NCBI GenBank assembly: GCA_028281025.1
Contig: JANQKR010000039.1
Span: forward strand, 1 to 64,000
Direction of reading: 5' to 3'
DNA: 64,000 bases
Source of the DNA: Croceivirga sp.
Lineage (GTDB): Bacteria > Bacteroidota > Bacteroidia > Flavobacteriales > Flavobacteriaceae
Shown here: positions 32,877 to 41,439 of the stretch, one piece after another
Layout of the letters: every line of letters starts with the position of its first letter
How positions within the stretch are numbered: position 1 is the stretch's first letter
Notes under the pieces: model-generated
The model's input: only the letters and a program-made list of their open reading frames with translations
Database searches by the model: none
Told to the model about the DNA's origin: nothing
Position numbers and translations under genes: made by a program

Positions 32877-33851
32877 GTGAAAAAGAACATTGCCATTATC
32901 ATAGGTGGTTATTCCAGTGAGTACGAAATATCCGTGAAAAGCGGTACTGTGGTCCAACAGCATTTGGATAATGAAATATTCAATACGTACAACGTGGTTA
33001 TTGGACTTGATAACTGGTACCATGAACTGCAAACCGGGGAGAGAATCGAAGTTGACAAACACGATTTTAGTTTGAGCCTGCCCAATGAAAAAATAAAGTT
33101 TGACTGTGTTTTCAATGCCATACATGGAACCCCAGGGGAAGATGGTCTGCTCCAGGCCTATTTTGAGCTCCTGGGCATACCACAAACTTCCTGTGGTTAT
33201 TATCAAGCAGCTTTGACCTTTAACAAAAGGGATTTGCTGAGTACTTTAAAGCCCTATGGAATAAAATGTGCCACCTCCTATTACGTGGACAGAGGAGAGG
33301 AAATACATACCAATGAAATTGTTTTAAAAGTAGGATTGCCCTGTTTTGTAAAGGCCAATAGGGCGGGAAGCAGCTTTGGTATCAGCAAGGTTTACTTGGA
33401 GGAGGAGTTACCATCTGCCATCCAAAAGGCATTTGAGGAGGATGATGAGATCATCATCGAATCCTTTTTGGATGGAACTGAAGTCTCCGTTGGGGTAATT
33501 ACCTATAAGGGAGAAGTCAAAGTTTTACCAATGACGGAAATAGTAAGTGAAAATGATTTCTTTGATTATGAAGCCAAGTACCAAGGAAAGTCCCAAGAAA
33601 TTACACCGGCCAGAATCTCCGACACACAGTATCAAAACGCGGCCCGTATTGCAAAAAAAATCTACAGCGTATTAAAAATGACCGGATATACCCGAAGCGA
33701 GTTCATCTTTCAAGGGGATGAGCCCTATCTATTGGAAGTAAACACAACTCCCGGCCTTACGGAAGAAAGTATTCTTCCCCAACAGGCAAGGGAAGCAGGA
33801 ATTTCACTATCCCAATTATTTGAAAGTGCAATTGAAGAAGCTTTGAAATAG
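32877..33851 (+). CDS. ddl: D-alanine--D-alanine ligase
   Basis: A 324-aa ATP-grasp ligase. Family marks: IAIIIGGYSSEYEISVKSG, CVFNAIHGTPGEDGLLQAYFELLGIP, GLPCFVKANRAGSSFGISKV, EIIIESFLDGTEVSVGVI, and the metal/ATP end PYLLEVNTTPGLTEESILPQQA. It makes the D-Ala-D-Ala end of the peptidoglycan stem. The start is GTG at 32877; the first in-frame ATG would lose the glycine-rich start. coaD follows 37 bp later on the same strand. Confidence 0.95.
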   Translation: MKKNIAIIIGGYSSEYEISVKSGTVVQQHLDNEIFNTYNVVIGLDNWYHELQTGERIEVDKHDFSLSLPNEKIKFDCVFNAIHGTPGEDGLLQAYFELLGIPQTSCGYYQAALTFNKRDLLSTLKPYGIKCATSYYVDRGEEIHTNEIVLKVGLPCFVKANRAGSSFGISKVYLEEELPSAIQKAFEEDDEIIIESFLDGTEVSVGVITYKGEVKVLPMTEIVSENDFFDYEAKYQGKSQEITPARISDTQYQNAARIAKKIYSVLKMTGYTRSEFIFQGDEPYLLEVNTTPGLTEESILPQQAREAGISLSQLFESAIEEALK

Positions 33852-33888
33852 CAAATTCTGTGTATTTTTAGTCAAATTCCTTCCACAC

Positions 33889-34356
33889 ATGAGACGAGCC
33901 ATCTTTCCAGGTTCCTTTGATCCGTTAACATTAGGGCATTACGATATTATAAAACGGGGCATCACCCTTTTTGACGAACTCTTTATCGCCATTGGCATCA
34001 ATGCGGACAAGAAATACATGTTCACCTTGGAAGAACGCCAAAAATTTATTGTGGAAGCCTTTAAGGATGAGCCAAAAATAAAAGTGGTGACCTATGAAGG
34101 GTTGACCGTTGACTTCTGCAAGGAAGTGGATGCGGATTTCATCCTTAGAGGCCTTAGAAATCCCGGGGATTTTGAATTTGAAAAAGCCATTGCCCATACC
34201 AATAGGAAGCTATCGGAAATTGAAACGGTATTCCTGCTCACCTCCTCCGGAAAATCCTATATCAGTTCCTCTATTGTTAGGGATGTAATTAGAAATGGTG
34301 GCAACTATAAAGGGCTTGTTCCAGATACCGTAATCGTTACAGGTCACCGAAGCTAA
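33889..34356 (+). CDS. coaD: Phosphopantetheine adenylyltransferase
   Basis: A 155-aa nucleotidyltransferase of coenzyme A synthesis. The start RRAIFPGSFDPLTLGHYDIIKRG contains the T/HxGH motif. FILRGLRNPGDFEFEKAIAHTNRKL and FLLTSSGKSYISSSIVRDVIRNGG complete the signature. The length is standard. It follows ddl closely, so it may share the transcript. Confidence 0.96.
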   Translation: MRRAIFPGSFDPLTLGHYDIIKRGITLFDELFIAIGINADKKYMFTLEERQKFIVEAFKDEPKIKVVTYEGLTVDFCKEVDADFILRGLRNPGDFEFEKAIAHTNRKLSEIETVFLLTSSGKSYISSSIVRDVIRNGGNYKGLVPDTVIVTGHRS

Positions 34357-34531
34357 AATTGGATTTAACGTCAAAAAATAACATTCCAACCTCATTTTCT
34401 TACCAAAAAAGGAGAACAAACAACAGGTTTCCGCACATACACAACATATATTTAAAAATATAGTGATATACCACTAAAATTGTAGGAAATTACATATGTA
34501 TTAAGAGTCCCATATCTTAAAAACCTACAAT

Positions 34532-36379
34532 TTGAAAGCTTTAAAGACCGACTCATTTAGTTATTTTATAAGGCAATTGCCCCAACCCATAGCTTTTGTG
34601 GACACTTCTTTTAGGTTGGTTGGTATTTCAGACAAATGGTTGGAATATTTTGAATTCCCCCAGCAAAAAATAACAGGAACTTCCATTTTTCACCTTTATG
34701 GGGAAAAAATCAACACCCCTTGGAAAAATAGTTTTAAGAGCTGTCTTAAAGGAAATACTGAGTTCGGTATTCAAACCAGGATTACCAGTACTGGGAAGGA
34801 AAACTGGTACGAATGGACGAACGTTCCATGGTATGACGAGGAAGAAAATGTAATTGGGGTTATCAGTAAAATTGAGGACATCACCAAAAAGGTGGAAAAT
34901 GAAATGAAGTATGAAAAACTGGAAAACCTTCTTAAGGACCAATCCGAAATTACCAAAGTAGGTACCTGGGAGTACAACATTGGAACGGATACCTTAACCT
35001 GGTCTTCCATGACCAAAAAAATTCATGAGGTTACCATGAACTATGAACCCAATGTAGAAACGGCCATAGACTTTTATCAACAAGGGCATTCCAGAAATAC
35101 CATTGCCATGCTGATCCACAATGGGATGCACCGTGGAGAAAGTTGGTCCAAGAAACTACGCATAGAGACGGCCAAAGGAAACGGAAAATGGATTATTGCC
35201 GCCGGAAAACCACTTTATAAAAATGGAAGGATAACCAGACTAATTGGGACCATACAGGACGTAACCGAGCAAGTTGAACAGGAAACCAAAACCAAAGAGA
35301 GTGAAGAATTGCTAAGGACACTCATTGATAATCTGCCCTTAAACCTGTACATAAAGGATTTGGAATCCAGAAAAGTTTTGGTGAACAAATCGGAATGTGA
35401 TTATCTGGGTGTGCAAAATCAGGAGGACATTATTGGAAAAACGGATTTTGAATTATATGATGAGCGTATTGCCCAAATCTCCAGGGATGAAGATTTGCAC
35501 GTGATAAAAACCCAAAAACCCATTATTGGAAAAAGAACGATCAGTATAAAGAGGGATGGAACCGCTACTTCCTTCCTGACTTCAAAAATACCTTGGCTGA
35601 ACGGCAATGGGGAGAGCAAGGGACTCATAGGAATCAGTATTGACATTTCCGAACTTGTACAAAAGGAAAATCAACTTAGCAATTTAATCAATGTTACCGC
35701 CATCCAGAACAAAAAGCTCATCAACTTTGCCCATATTGTTTCACATAACCTACGCTCCCATGCAGCAAATTTTTCCATGCTGTTGAATTTCTTGGGAAAA
35801 GAGGATGAGGAGACCGAAAAGAAAAACATTTTGAAAATGCTGACCAAGGCTTCGGACAATCTAATGAATACCCTGGAAAACCTGAACGAAGTCGTGCATA
35901 TCAGTACAAATGTAAATTTGGAAAAGAAACCCATTAACCTAAATGGGCAAATTACCAAGGCACAGGAAAACCTTGCCGTTTTTTTACAACAGAAAAACGC
36001 AAAGATCGTGAATACAATCTCTGACAAGGTCTATGTGAACGCAGTACCGGCCTACCTGGAAAGTATTCTCTTGAACCTGCTAACCAATTCCGTTAAATAC
36101 AAACATCCCGATAGGGATCCGGAAATTATACTATCGACCAAAAAAGAGGAAGACCAAATTGTTTTTAGTGTAAAGGACAATGGACTGGGCATTGATATGG
36201 ATAAATATGGAAGAAAGCTCTTTGGAATGTACAAGACTTTCCATAACAATTCGGACGCCAGGGGTATTGGACTTTACATTACCAAGAACCAGATTGAAGC
36301 CATGGGCGGTTCCATAGTTGCCCATAGCCAAATAAACAAAGGATCGACGTTTAATGTATATTTTAAAGATGAAACTTAA
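34532..36379 (+). CDS. Soluble multi-PAS sensor histidine kinase
   Basis: A 615-aa kinase with no transmembrane helix. PAS domains appear at about 15-125 (PIAFVDTSFRLVGISDKWLEYF; PAC end WYDEEENVIGVISKIEDITKKV), about 130-240 (PAC only partly clear, RLIGTIQDVTEQV) and about 255-375 (DNLPLNLYIKDLESRKVLVNKSECDYLG; GLIGISIDISELV). The H-box is FAHIVSHNLRSHAANFSML, a form common in Flavobacteriia. Then come the N-box (LLNLLTNSVKYKHP) and G-boxes (DNGLGIDM, GIGLYITKNQIE). It starts with TTG (34532); an ATG further up runs into a stop. It overlaps the receiver gene by 11 bp, so the two form a pair. Confidence 0.9.
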   Translation: MKALKTDSFSYFIRQLPQPIAFVDTSFRLVGISDKWLEYFEFPQQKITGTSIFHLYGEKINTPWKNSFKSCLKGNTEFGIQTRITSTGKENWYEWTNVPWYDEEENVIGVISKIEDITKKVENEMKYEKLENLLKDQSEITKVGTWEYNIGTDTLTWSSMTKKIHEVTMNYEPNVETAIDFYQQGHSRNTIAMLIHNGMHRGESWSKKLRIETAKGNGKWIIAAGKPLYKNGRITRLIGTIQDVTEQVEQETKTKESEELLRTLIDNLPLNLYIKDLESRKVLVNKSECDYLGVQNQEDIIGKTDFELYDERIAQISRDEDLHVIKTQKPIIGKRTISIKRDGTATSFLTSKIPWLNGNGESKGLIGISIDISELVQKENQLSNLINVTAIQNKKLINFAHIVSHNLRSHAANFSMLLNFLGKEDEETEKKNILKMLTKASDNLMNTLENLNEVVHISTNVNLEKKPINLNGQITKAQENLAVFLQQKNAKIVNTISDKVYVNAVPAYLESILLNLLTNSVKYKHPDRDPEIILSTKKEEDQIVFSVKDNGLGIDMDKYGRKLFGMYKTFHNNSDARGIGLYITKNQIEAMGGSIVAHSQINKGSTFNVYFKDET

Positions 36380-36782
36380 TAAAATCTATATCGTTGATGA
36401 TGATAGTATCACCATTTTTGGATTGAGAAAGCTTCTGGAAAAGTTCAGCAAGGAACTTTGCATTGAAGAGTTCAGAAATGGAAGGGAAGCCTTGGATGCA
36501 TTATCTTCACTTTTAAAAAAGGGGGCAGCGTTGCCAGAGGTCATTTTTTTGGATATCAACATGCCCGTCATGGATGGTTGGACGTTCCTGGATGAATTCT
36601 TAAAACTTCCAAGTGTTTCAGGAGTACACATTAAGATCATCACCTCCTCCATAGATGTTAGGGATCGCCAAAAATGGAAGTCCTACGTAAAAAAAACCGG
36701 GCATCACATCGATTTCATCACCAAACCAATCTATGAATTGGATTTACGGGATGTTACCCACAATATGAATTTGGCTTCCTAG
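36369..36782 (+). CDS. Single-domain response regulator paired with the PAS kinase
   Basis: A 137-aa receiver-only protein from the ATG at 36369 (MKLNKIYIVDDDS). It has the acidic cluster IVDDD, the phospho-acceptor Asp in EVIFLDINMPVMDGW, the switch Ser region IITSSIDVRDRQK and the conserved Lys in FITKPIYEL. Overlap with the kinase gene suggests that its phosphorylation is controlled by it. With no output domain it may act on another protein, or pass phosphate on. Confidence 0.9.
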   Translation: MKLNKIYIVDDDSITIFGLRKLLEKFSKELCIEEFRNGREALDALSSLLKKGAALPEVIFLDINMPVMDGWTFLDEFLKLPSVSGVHIKIITSSIDVRDRQKWKSYVKKTGHHIDFITKPIYELDLRDVTHNMNLAS

Positions 36783-36828
36783 CAGCGGATCTTCTACTTT
36801 TGACCACACACAGTAGTCAAAGTAACCC

Positions 36829-38604
36829 ATGAAATCACGCTATCTGGTCTTTTTAATAATTCCTTTCCTTTTTTCCTGTAAGGATTCAATCCAACCGGAC
36901 GAAAAGACTTTTTCCACAATTTTTGAAGATTCCAACGGGATGCAAACGGCAACCTATGATCAGGTAATTGAATTCTATCTCCTGCTTGCCAGGGAATTTC
37001 CAGAAATCAACGTTCAGACCATAGGGGATACCGATAGCGGTCACCCTTTGCATTTAGTGACGTACAATCCTAATGCCGATTTTAATTTTCAGAAAATACG
37101 ACAGGAAAAAAGCATTGTCCTGATCAATAATGGAATCCACCCTGGAGAACCGGATGGCATTGATGCCACCATGCTTTTGTTCAGGAATTTGGCCCAAAAG
37201 AGGATTGACGCTCCAGAGAACGTGGTCATAACCTCCATTCCCGTTTACAATGTAGGGGGAATGTTGAATAGGAACAGTACCAGTAGGGTCAATCAGAATG
37301 GTCCCGAAACCTATGGGTTCCGGGGAAACGCCCAAAACTATGACTTGAATAGGGACTTCATAAAAATGGACACACGAAACGCTTACACTTTCGTGGATAT
37401 TTTCCATTTGTTGAAACCGGATATATTCATAGACAACCATGTGAGCAATGGTGCCGACTATCAATATACTTTGACCCATCTATTTACCCAACACAATAAA
37501 CTTGGCGGGGAATTGGGAAATTATTTGCATAAGGAACTCATGCCTTCCCTGGAAATGGAACTACAAAAGAACGGACTGGCGATCACTCCGTACGTCAATG
37601 TGTACAATAGGCCTCCCGATGGTGGTTTTTCGCAGTTTATGGACCATCCCAGATATTCCACCGGATATACTACACTATGGAGTACCTTGGGGATGATGGT
37701 CGAAACCCATATGTTAAAACCCTACAAACCTAGGGTTGAAAGTACCTACGAGCTATTGCAGGAAATGGTGGATATAGCGGATAGGGACTACGAAAAAATA
37801 AAATCCCTCAGGACCAGGGCCAATGAATCTGCCCTAAAATTGAAAGGATTTCCATTGAATTGGGTATTGGACACCACTAAGGTTACGCAATTGAATTTTA
37901 AGGGTTTTACGGCAGATACCCTTTTGAGCGAGTTGACCGGCATGCCAAGATTACGGTACGATAAAACGAAGCCCTTTGAGAAGGAAATCCCCTACCATAA
38001 TCATTTTTACCCCAAAGATACCATTGAAGTACCGGAAGCCTATCTTCTGAAAAAAGGGTGGCAAAAGGTCATTGATCGTTTGGCCGCGAACAATATTGAT
38101 TACTTTGAAGTGGAAAAGGATACGCTTCTAAGTGTTGAAGGTTATCATATTGAATCCTACGAAACGTATTCCAGACCGTACGAAGGACATTATCCGCATT
38201 ACAACACCCAGGTGACCAAATCCCAAATAGAGGTCCGTATACAAAAAGGGGATTACGTAATCCCCACACGGCAAGAGGGGATTCGCTATGTATTGGAAAC
38301 CTTGGAACCGGAAGCGGTCGATTCCTTTTTTAACTGGAACTTTTTTGATACCGTGCTGCAACAAAAGGAAGGTTTTTCCCCTTACGTTTTTGAAGATTCG
38401 GCCCTCAGGATTTTAGGGGAAAATGCGTTTTTAAAGGACAGTTTTGAGCTAAAAAAAGCAAAAGAAAAGGACTTTTCCGAAAACTGGTATGCCCAATTGG
38501 CATGGATCTATAAGAACTCCCAATATAGTGAATCTGCCCACCTGCAGTACCCCGTTTACCGTATACTAAAGGGAAGCGAAGCCGCTTTTCTGTTAAAAGA
38601 TTAG
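36829..38604 (+). CDS. Exported M14 family zinc carboxypeptidase
   Basis: A 591-aa protein with a lipoprotein-type signal (FLFSC, Cys17). The M14 zinc site reads NNGIHPGEPDGIDA (HxxE) and FIDNHVSNGADYQY (third ligand His). A catalytic Glu candidate lies in MVETHMLKPYKPR. A C-terminal half of about 250 residues of unknown fold follows. It likely trims peptides in the envelope. Its 3' end overlaps that of the convergent NUDIX gene by 12 bp. Confidence 0.88.
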   Translation: MKSRYLVFLIIPFLFSCKDSIQPDEKTFSTIFEDSNGMQTATYDQVIEFYLLLAREFPEINVQTIGDTDSGHPLHLVTYNPNADFNFQKIRQEKSIVLINNGIHPGEPDGIDATMLLFRNLAQKRIDAPENVVITSIPVYNVGGMLNRNSTSRVNQNGPETYGFRGNAQNYDLNRDFIKMDTRNAYTFVDIFHLLKPDIFIDNHVSNGADYQYTLTHLFTQHNKLGGELGNYLHKELMPSLEMELQKNGLAITPYVNVYNRPPDGGFSQFMDHPRYSTGYTTLWSTLGMMVETHMLKPYKPRVESTYELLQEMVDIADRDYEKIKSLRTRANESALKLKGFPLNWVLDTTKVTQLNFKGFTADTLLSELTGMPRLRYDKTKPFEKEIPYHNHFYPKDTIEVPEAYLLKKGWQKVIDRLAANNIDYFEVEKDTLLSVEGYHIESYETYSRPYEGHYPHYNTQVTKSQIEVRIQKGDYVIPTRQEGIRYVLETLEPEAVDSFFNWNFFDTVLQQKEGFSPYVFEDSALRILGENAFLKDSFELKKAKEKDFSENWYAQLAWIYKNSQYSESAHLQYPVYRILKGSEAAFLLKD

Positions 38605-39189
38605 GTTTTCCTCAAAAAGGATCCTTATGTTTCGGTAGGAATTTTTAAGGGCCTTTTCCGTTTTTTTGGGCCCTTTCCATTTTACTTTGGTTATGCCCTC
38701 CTCTTCCTGGGCAACAAACTTGCCCGAATAATCGGTATACATTTCAAACCAATACACTTTTTTTAATTTGAATTTATCCCCTCTCTTAAAAATATGGTAC
38801 GTAGTCTGTAAATACCGTTTTACGCTAAGGTTTTCTACCCCGGTCTCCTCTTCCACTTCCCTTACGGCGGCAGCCTCTATGGATTCCCCTTTGTCCAACT
38901 TCCCTTTGGGCAAGTCCCATTTTCCCTCCCTAAAGATAAAGAGCACCTTCCCCTTTTTATTTTTTACCAATCCTCCTCCGGCAACGATCATCGGTATTTT
39001 ACTGGTAAACTTCTCAAGGATATCGTTGCCCGGTTCAAAAATATAGGCGGTATCCAAAAGGTTTTTGGCAAGAGCGGTTATCGCGTAGTTTATGGCATTG
39101 TCCTCAAGGGTAAAAACATTTCCCAAAGAGTTGTCCGGTTGTTGATTGGTCAAAATCAACGGAGACTCATTAACAAAAACTTTATACAT
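38593..39189 (-). CDS. NUDIX hydrolase
   Basis: A 198-aa protein from the ATG at 39189 (MYKVFVNESPLIL); a longer frame to 39285 would run through pyrE. An N-terminal segment of about 70 residues is followed by a NUDIX domain with the full box GKLDKGESIEAAAVREVEEETGV (GX5EX7REVXEEXG). The early part (WDLPKGKLDKGE) fits pyrophosphohydrolases of nucleoside polyphosphates or sugar nucleotides. Its start is 7 bp from the pyrE start. Confidence 0.9.
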   Translation of the reverse strand: MYKVFVNESPLILTNQQPDNSLGNVFTLEDNAINYAITALAKNLLDTAYIFEPGNDILEKFTSKIPMIVAGGGLVKNKKGKVLFIFREGKWDLPKGKLDKGESIEAAAVREVEEETGVENLSVKRYLQTTYHIFKRGDKFKLKKVYWFEMYTDYSGKFVAQEEEGITKVKWKGPKKTEKALKNSYRNIRILFEENLIF

Positions 39190-39192
39190 TTG
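39185..39192 (+). promoter_or_regulatory. -7 box of pyrE, overlapping the NUDIX start codon
   Basis: TACATTTG at 39185-39192 matches TAnnTTTG exactly and ends 4 nt before the pyrE ATG (39197). It covers the NUDIX start codon (39187-39189, minus strand). No clear TTTG -33 box is seen at the right distance. The predicted start falls on or near the pyrE ATG, so a leaderless transcript is possible. Confidence 0.5.
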
Positions 39193-39196
39193 CGCA

Positions 39197-39838
39197 ATGA
39201 TTTTGGACAAGAACAGCGCTAAAAAAACAGCTGAGCTGTTGCTGCAAATTAATGCAATTAAGTTGAGTCCTGAAAGTCCATTCACATGGGCTTCCGGTTG
39301 GAAATCCCCAATTTACTGTGATAACCGAATAATTTTATCCTATCCACAGATTCGGAATTTTGTCCGCGAGGAAATGGCCAAACAGGTGGAGGGCATTTAT
39401 GGAAAGCCCGATGCCATTGCCGGAGTGGCCACGGGTGCCATAGGTATTGGTATCCTGGTGGCGGAATCCTTAGGGTTACCTTTTGTTTACGTAAGGCCCG
39501 AGCCCAAATCGCATGGAAGACAGAATCAAATTGAAGGCCATTTGGAACCAGGACAAAGTGTGGTGGTCATTGAAGACCTCATCAGTACGGGCAAAAGTAG
39601 CCTTAATGCGGTGAATGCCCTAAAATCGGCCAAATTGGATGTAAAGGGCATGGTAGCCATTTTCACCTATGGCTTTGAAACGGCGACCGAAAATTTTAAA
39701 AATGAACATGTCCAATTACATACATTAAGCGATTACGGGCATTTGATCGAGCAGGCTGCCCAAACACAGTATATCAGAGAATCCCAATTAAAAACGCTAA
39801 TGGAATGGAGAACGGCTCCGGACCAATGGCAACCTTAA
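39197..39838 (+). CDS. pyrE: Orotate phosphoribosyltransferase
   Basis: A 213-aa enzyme from the ATG at 39197 (MILDKNSAKKTAELL). It has SPFTWASGWKSPIYCDNRIILSYPQIR, AGVATGAIGIGILVAESLGLPFVYVRPEPKSHGR and the PRPP motif VVVIEDLISTGKSSLNAVNAL. It makes OMP in pyrimidine synthesis. The ATG at 39146 lies inside the NUDIX gene and would add 17 unusual residues. The SRPBCC gene starts 7 bp downstream. Confidence 0.96.
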   Translation: MILDKNSAKKTAELLLQINAIKLSPESPFTWASGWKSPIYCDNRIILSYPQIRNFVREEMAKQVEGIYGKPDAIAGVATGAIGIGILVAESLGLPFVYVRPEPKSHGRQNQIEGHLEPGQSVVVIEDLISTGKSSLNAVNALKSAKLDVKGMVAIFTYGFETATENFKNEHVQLHTLSDYGHLIEQAAQTQYIRESQLKTLMEWRTAPDQWQP

Positions 39839-39845
39839 GTGAATT

Positions 39846-40244
39846 ATGTATATAGAAGCACCTAAAAAAAGTTTGAATACCAGTGCAAAAGAAGTCTTTG
39901 ACTTTCTCTGCGACATCCGGAACTTTGAAAAGCTTATGCCAGAAAACATTGATAAGTTCGAGGTTTTGGACGAAAACACCTTTAGATTTGCCCTAAAGGG
40001 AATGCCCGAAATTGTACTGCGCCTAAAGGAGAAATACCCAAATTCCAAAGTGATTTATGGAGCGGCCAGCAGCAAACTTTCATTTACCCTAACCGCAGCT
40101 ATTCAAGAAATGGATGGGGATACCAGTGAGGTCACCCTAAGTTTTGAAGGGGAATTCAATGCCATGATGGCCATGATGATCAAAAGTCCCATTACCAATT
40201 TTATAGGGACCCTATCCTCCAATATGGACGTGATCGGTCAATAA
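39846..40244 (+). CDS. SRPBCC (START-like) family protein
   Basis: A 132-aa protein with the helix-grip pattern: SLNTSAKEVFDFLCDIRNFEKLMPENI at the start, beta strands with EIVLRLKEKYPNSKVIYGA and SEVTLSFEGEF, and a C-terminal helix (MMIKSPITNFIGTLSSNM). Such domains bind lipids or hydrophobic ligands, and some are carbon-monoxide-dehydrogenase subunit G-like. The function is open. It sits in one transcript with pyrE and overlaps the convergent birA end by 7 bp. Confidence 0.82.
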   Translation: MYIEAPKKSLNTSAKEVFDFLCDIRNFEKLMPENIDKFEVLDENTFRFALKGMPEIVLRLKEKYPNSKVIYGAASSKLSFTLTAAIQEMDGDTSEVTLSFEGEFNAMMAMMIKSPITNFIGTLSSNMDVIGQ

Positions 40245-40969
40245 ATAAAGGTTACTTCCTTAAAATTAAAGTGTTCCATTTGGCCGTTTTCCCGCTCTAT
40301 TTTTAACTGGCCACTTTCCGTAACGCCCTTGATCGTGCCTTTGAATGGTTGCCCTTTTCCCAAACGAAATGCCGCTTTGACTTCCATCCGAAATAGAACG
40401 GCTTCATATTGTTGTATGATTTCCTGAAAATTCAGTTTTGCCAAGGACTTCAAACGAAATTCGATGTAGTGTAAAAGCCTGTTCAATACTTCATCCAAAT
40501 CATGGTCCCTTCCCGTGGCCAGCTTTACGGAAGAAGCGTTTGCAAGTTCCCCAAAATTAGTTTGGTTCACATTAAGTCCTACACCAATAATACTTTGTTG
40601 CACTGTTGTTCCCTGAAGTGTATTTTCGATCAAAATGCCACATATCTTCTTATTTACTGACATAATGTCGTTAGGCCATTTAACCCTAACATCAGGAACT
40701 GACAGTTCCTGTAAAACGTCAAAAATAGCTAGGGAAACCAAGCAATTTAGACTAAAACCCTGCCTGGCCCTAAGGTTGGAAAATCGTTTTAACACACTCA
40801 AAGTAAGGTTTTTACCTTCTTCCGAAACCCAACTGTTCCCTTTTTGTCCCCTACCACTGGTTTGATGGTCACATACCACAACCGTTAAATCCCCAAGGTC
40901 TTTTTGCTGTGCCAATTGTTTCAAATAATCATTGGTCGAAGCGATGGCATTAAGTTTGATTATGTGCAT
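40238..40969 (-). CDS. birA: Biotin--protein ligase (catalytic domain only)
   Basis: About 243 aa from the ATG at 40969 (MHIIKLNAIASTNDYLKQL). Biotin- and ATP-binding text: SGRGQKGNSWVSEEGKNLTLSVL, VSLAIFDVLQEL, VRVKWPNDIMSVNKKICGILIEN and IIGVGLNVNQTNF. The protein lacks the N-terminal DNA-binding domain of E. coli BirA, so it ligates biotin but should not repress. It is divergent from rsfS (91 bp) and convergent with the SRPBCC gene. Confidence 0.93.
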   Translation of the reverse strand: MHIIKLNAIASTNDYLKQLAQQKDLGDLTVVVCDHQTSGRGQKGNSWVSEEGKNLTLSVLKRFSNLRARQGFSLNCLVSLAIFDVLQELSVPDVRVKWPNDIMSVNKKICGILIENTLQGTTVQQSIIGVGLNVNQTNFGELANASSVKLATGRDHDLDEVLNRLLHYIEFRLKSLAKLNFQEIIQQYEAVLFRMEVKAAFRLGKGQPFKGTIKGVTESGQLKIERENGQMEHFNFKEVTFIY

Positions 40970-41033
40970 GTAACTATGCTTTTTACCGTTCAATGTTATG
41001 TTAAAAACACCGTCGGTCAAAACAAAAAAGTAA

Positions 41034-41041
41034 TAACTTTG
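41034..41041 (+). promoter_or_regulatory. -7 box of the rsfS-ftsH operon
   Basis: TAACTTTG at 41034-41041 is an exact TAnnTTTG match, 19 nt before the rsfS ATG. The -33 region has no clear TTTG. It likely drives rsfS, ftsH and perhaps the downstream phospholipid genes. Confidence 0.5.
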
Positions 41042-41060
41042 TAGAAATTAAATTTTTTGG

Positions 41061-41435
41061 ATGCAGAAAAACAAAGCTAGCGCAGATGAACTAATTACCT
41101 TAATCATAGCGGGAATTGAAGAAGTAAAGGGGATAGACATAAACCTCTTGGATTTAAGGGAAATAGAAAATACAGTTTGCGATTACTTTGTAGTATGTAA
41201 CGGAACATCCAACACGCACGTCAACGCAATAGTATCTTCCATTCAAAAGACGGTCAGCAAATCAATTAAGGATAAACCTTGGCATATTGAAGGCGCGGAC
41301 AACGCAGAATGGGTTTTAATGGATTACGTTAATGTTGTTGTTCATGTTTTTCAAAAGCATACTAGGGAATTTTATGATATCGAAGGACTTTGGGGTGATG
41401 CCAAAGTCACTATGGTAGAGAGCAGCTACAATTAA
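41061..41435 (+). CDS. rsfS: Ribosome silencing factor RsfS
   Basis: A 124-aa protein of the RsfS/Iojap family. Marks: KGIDINLLDLREIENTVCDYFVVCNGTSNTHVNAIVSSI, KPWHIEGADNAEWVLMDYVNVVVHVF and TREFYDIEGLWGDAK. It binds bL14 on the 50S subunit and prevents joining of the subunits during starvation. ftsH starts 4 bp after its stop, which is the common arrangement in this phylum. Confidence 0.95.
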   Translation: MQKNKASADELITLIIAGIEEVKGIDINLLDLREIENTVCDYFVVCNGTSNTHVNAIVSSIQKTVSKSIKDKPWHIEGADNAEWVLMDYVNVVVHVFQKHTREFYDIEGLWGDAKVTMVESSYN

Positions 41436-41439
41436 AAAA

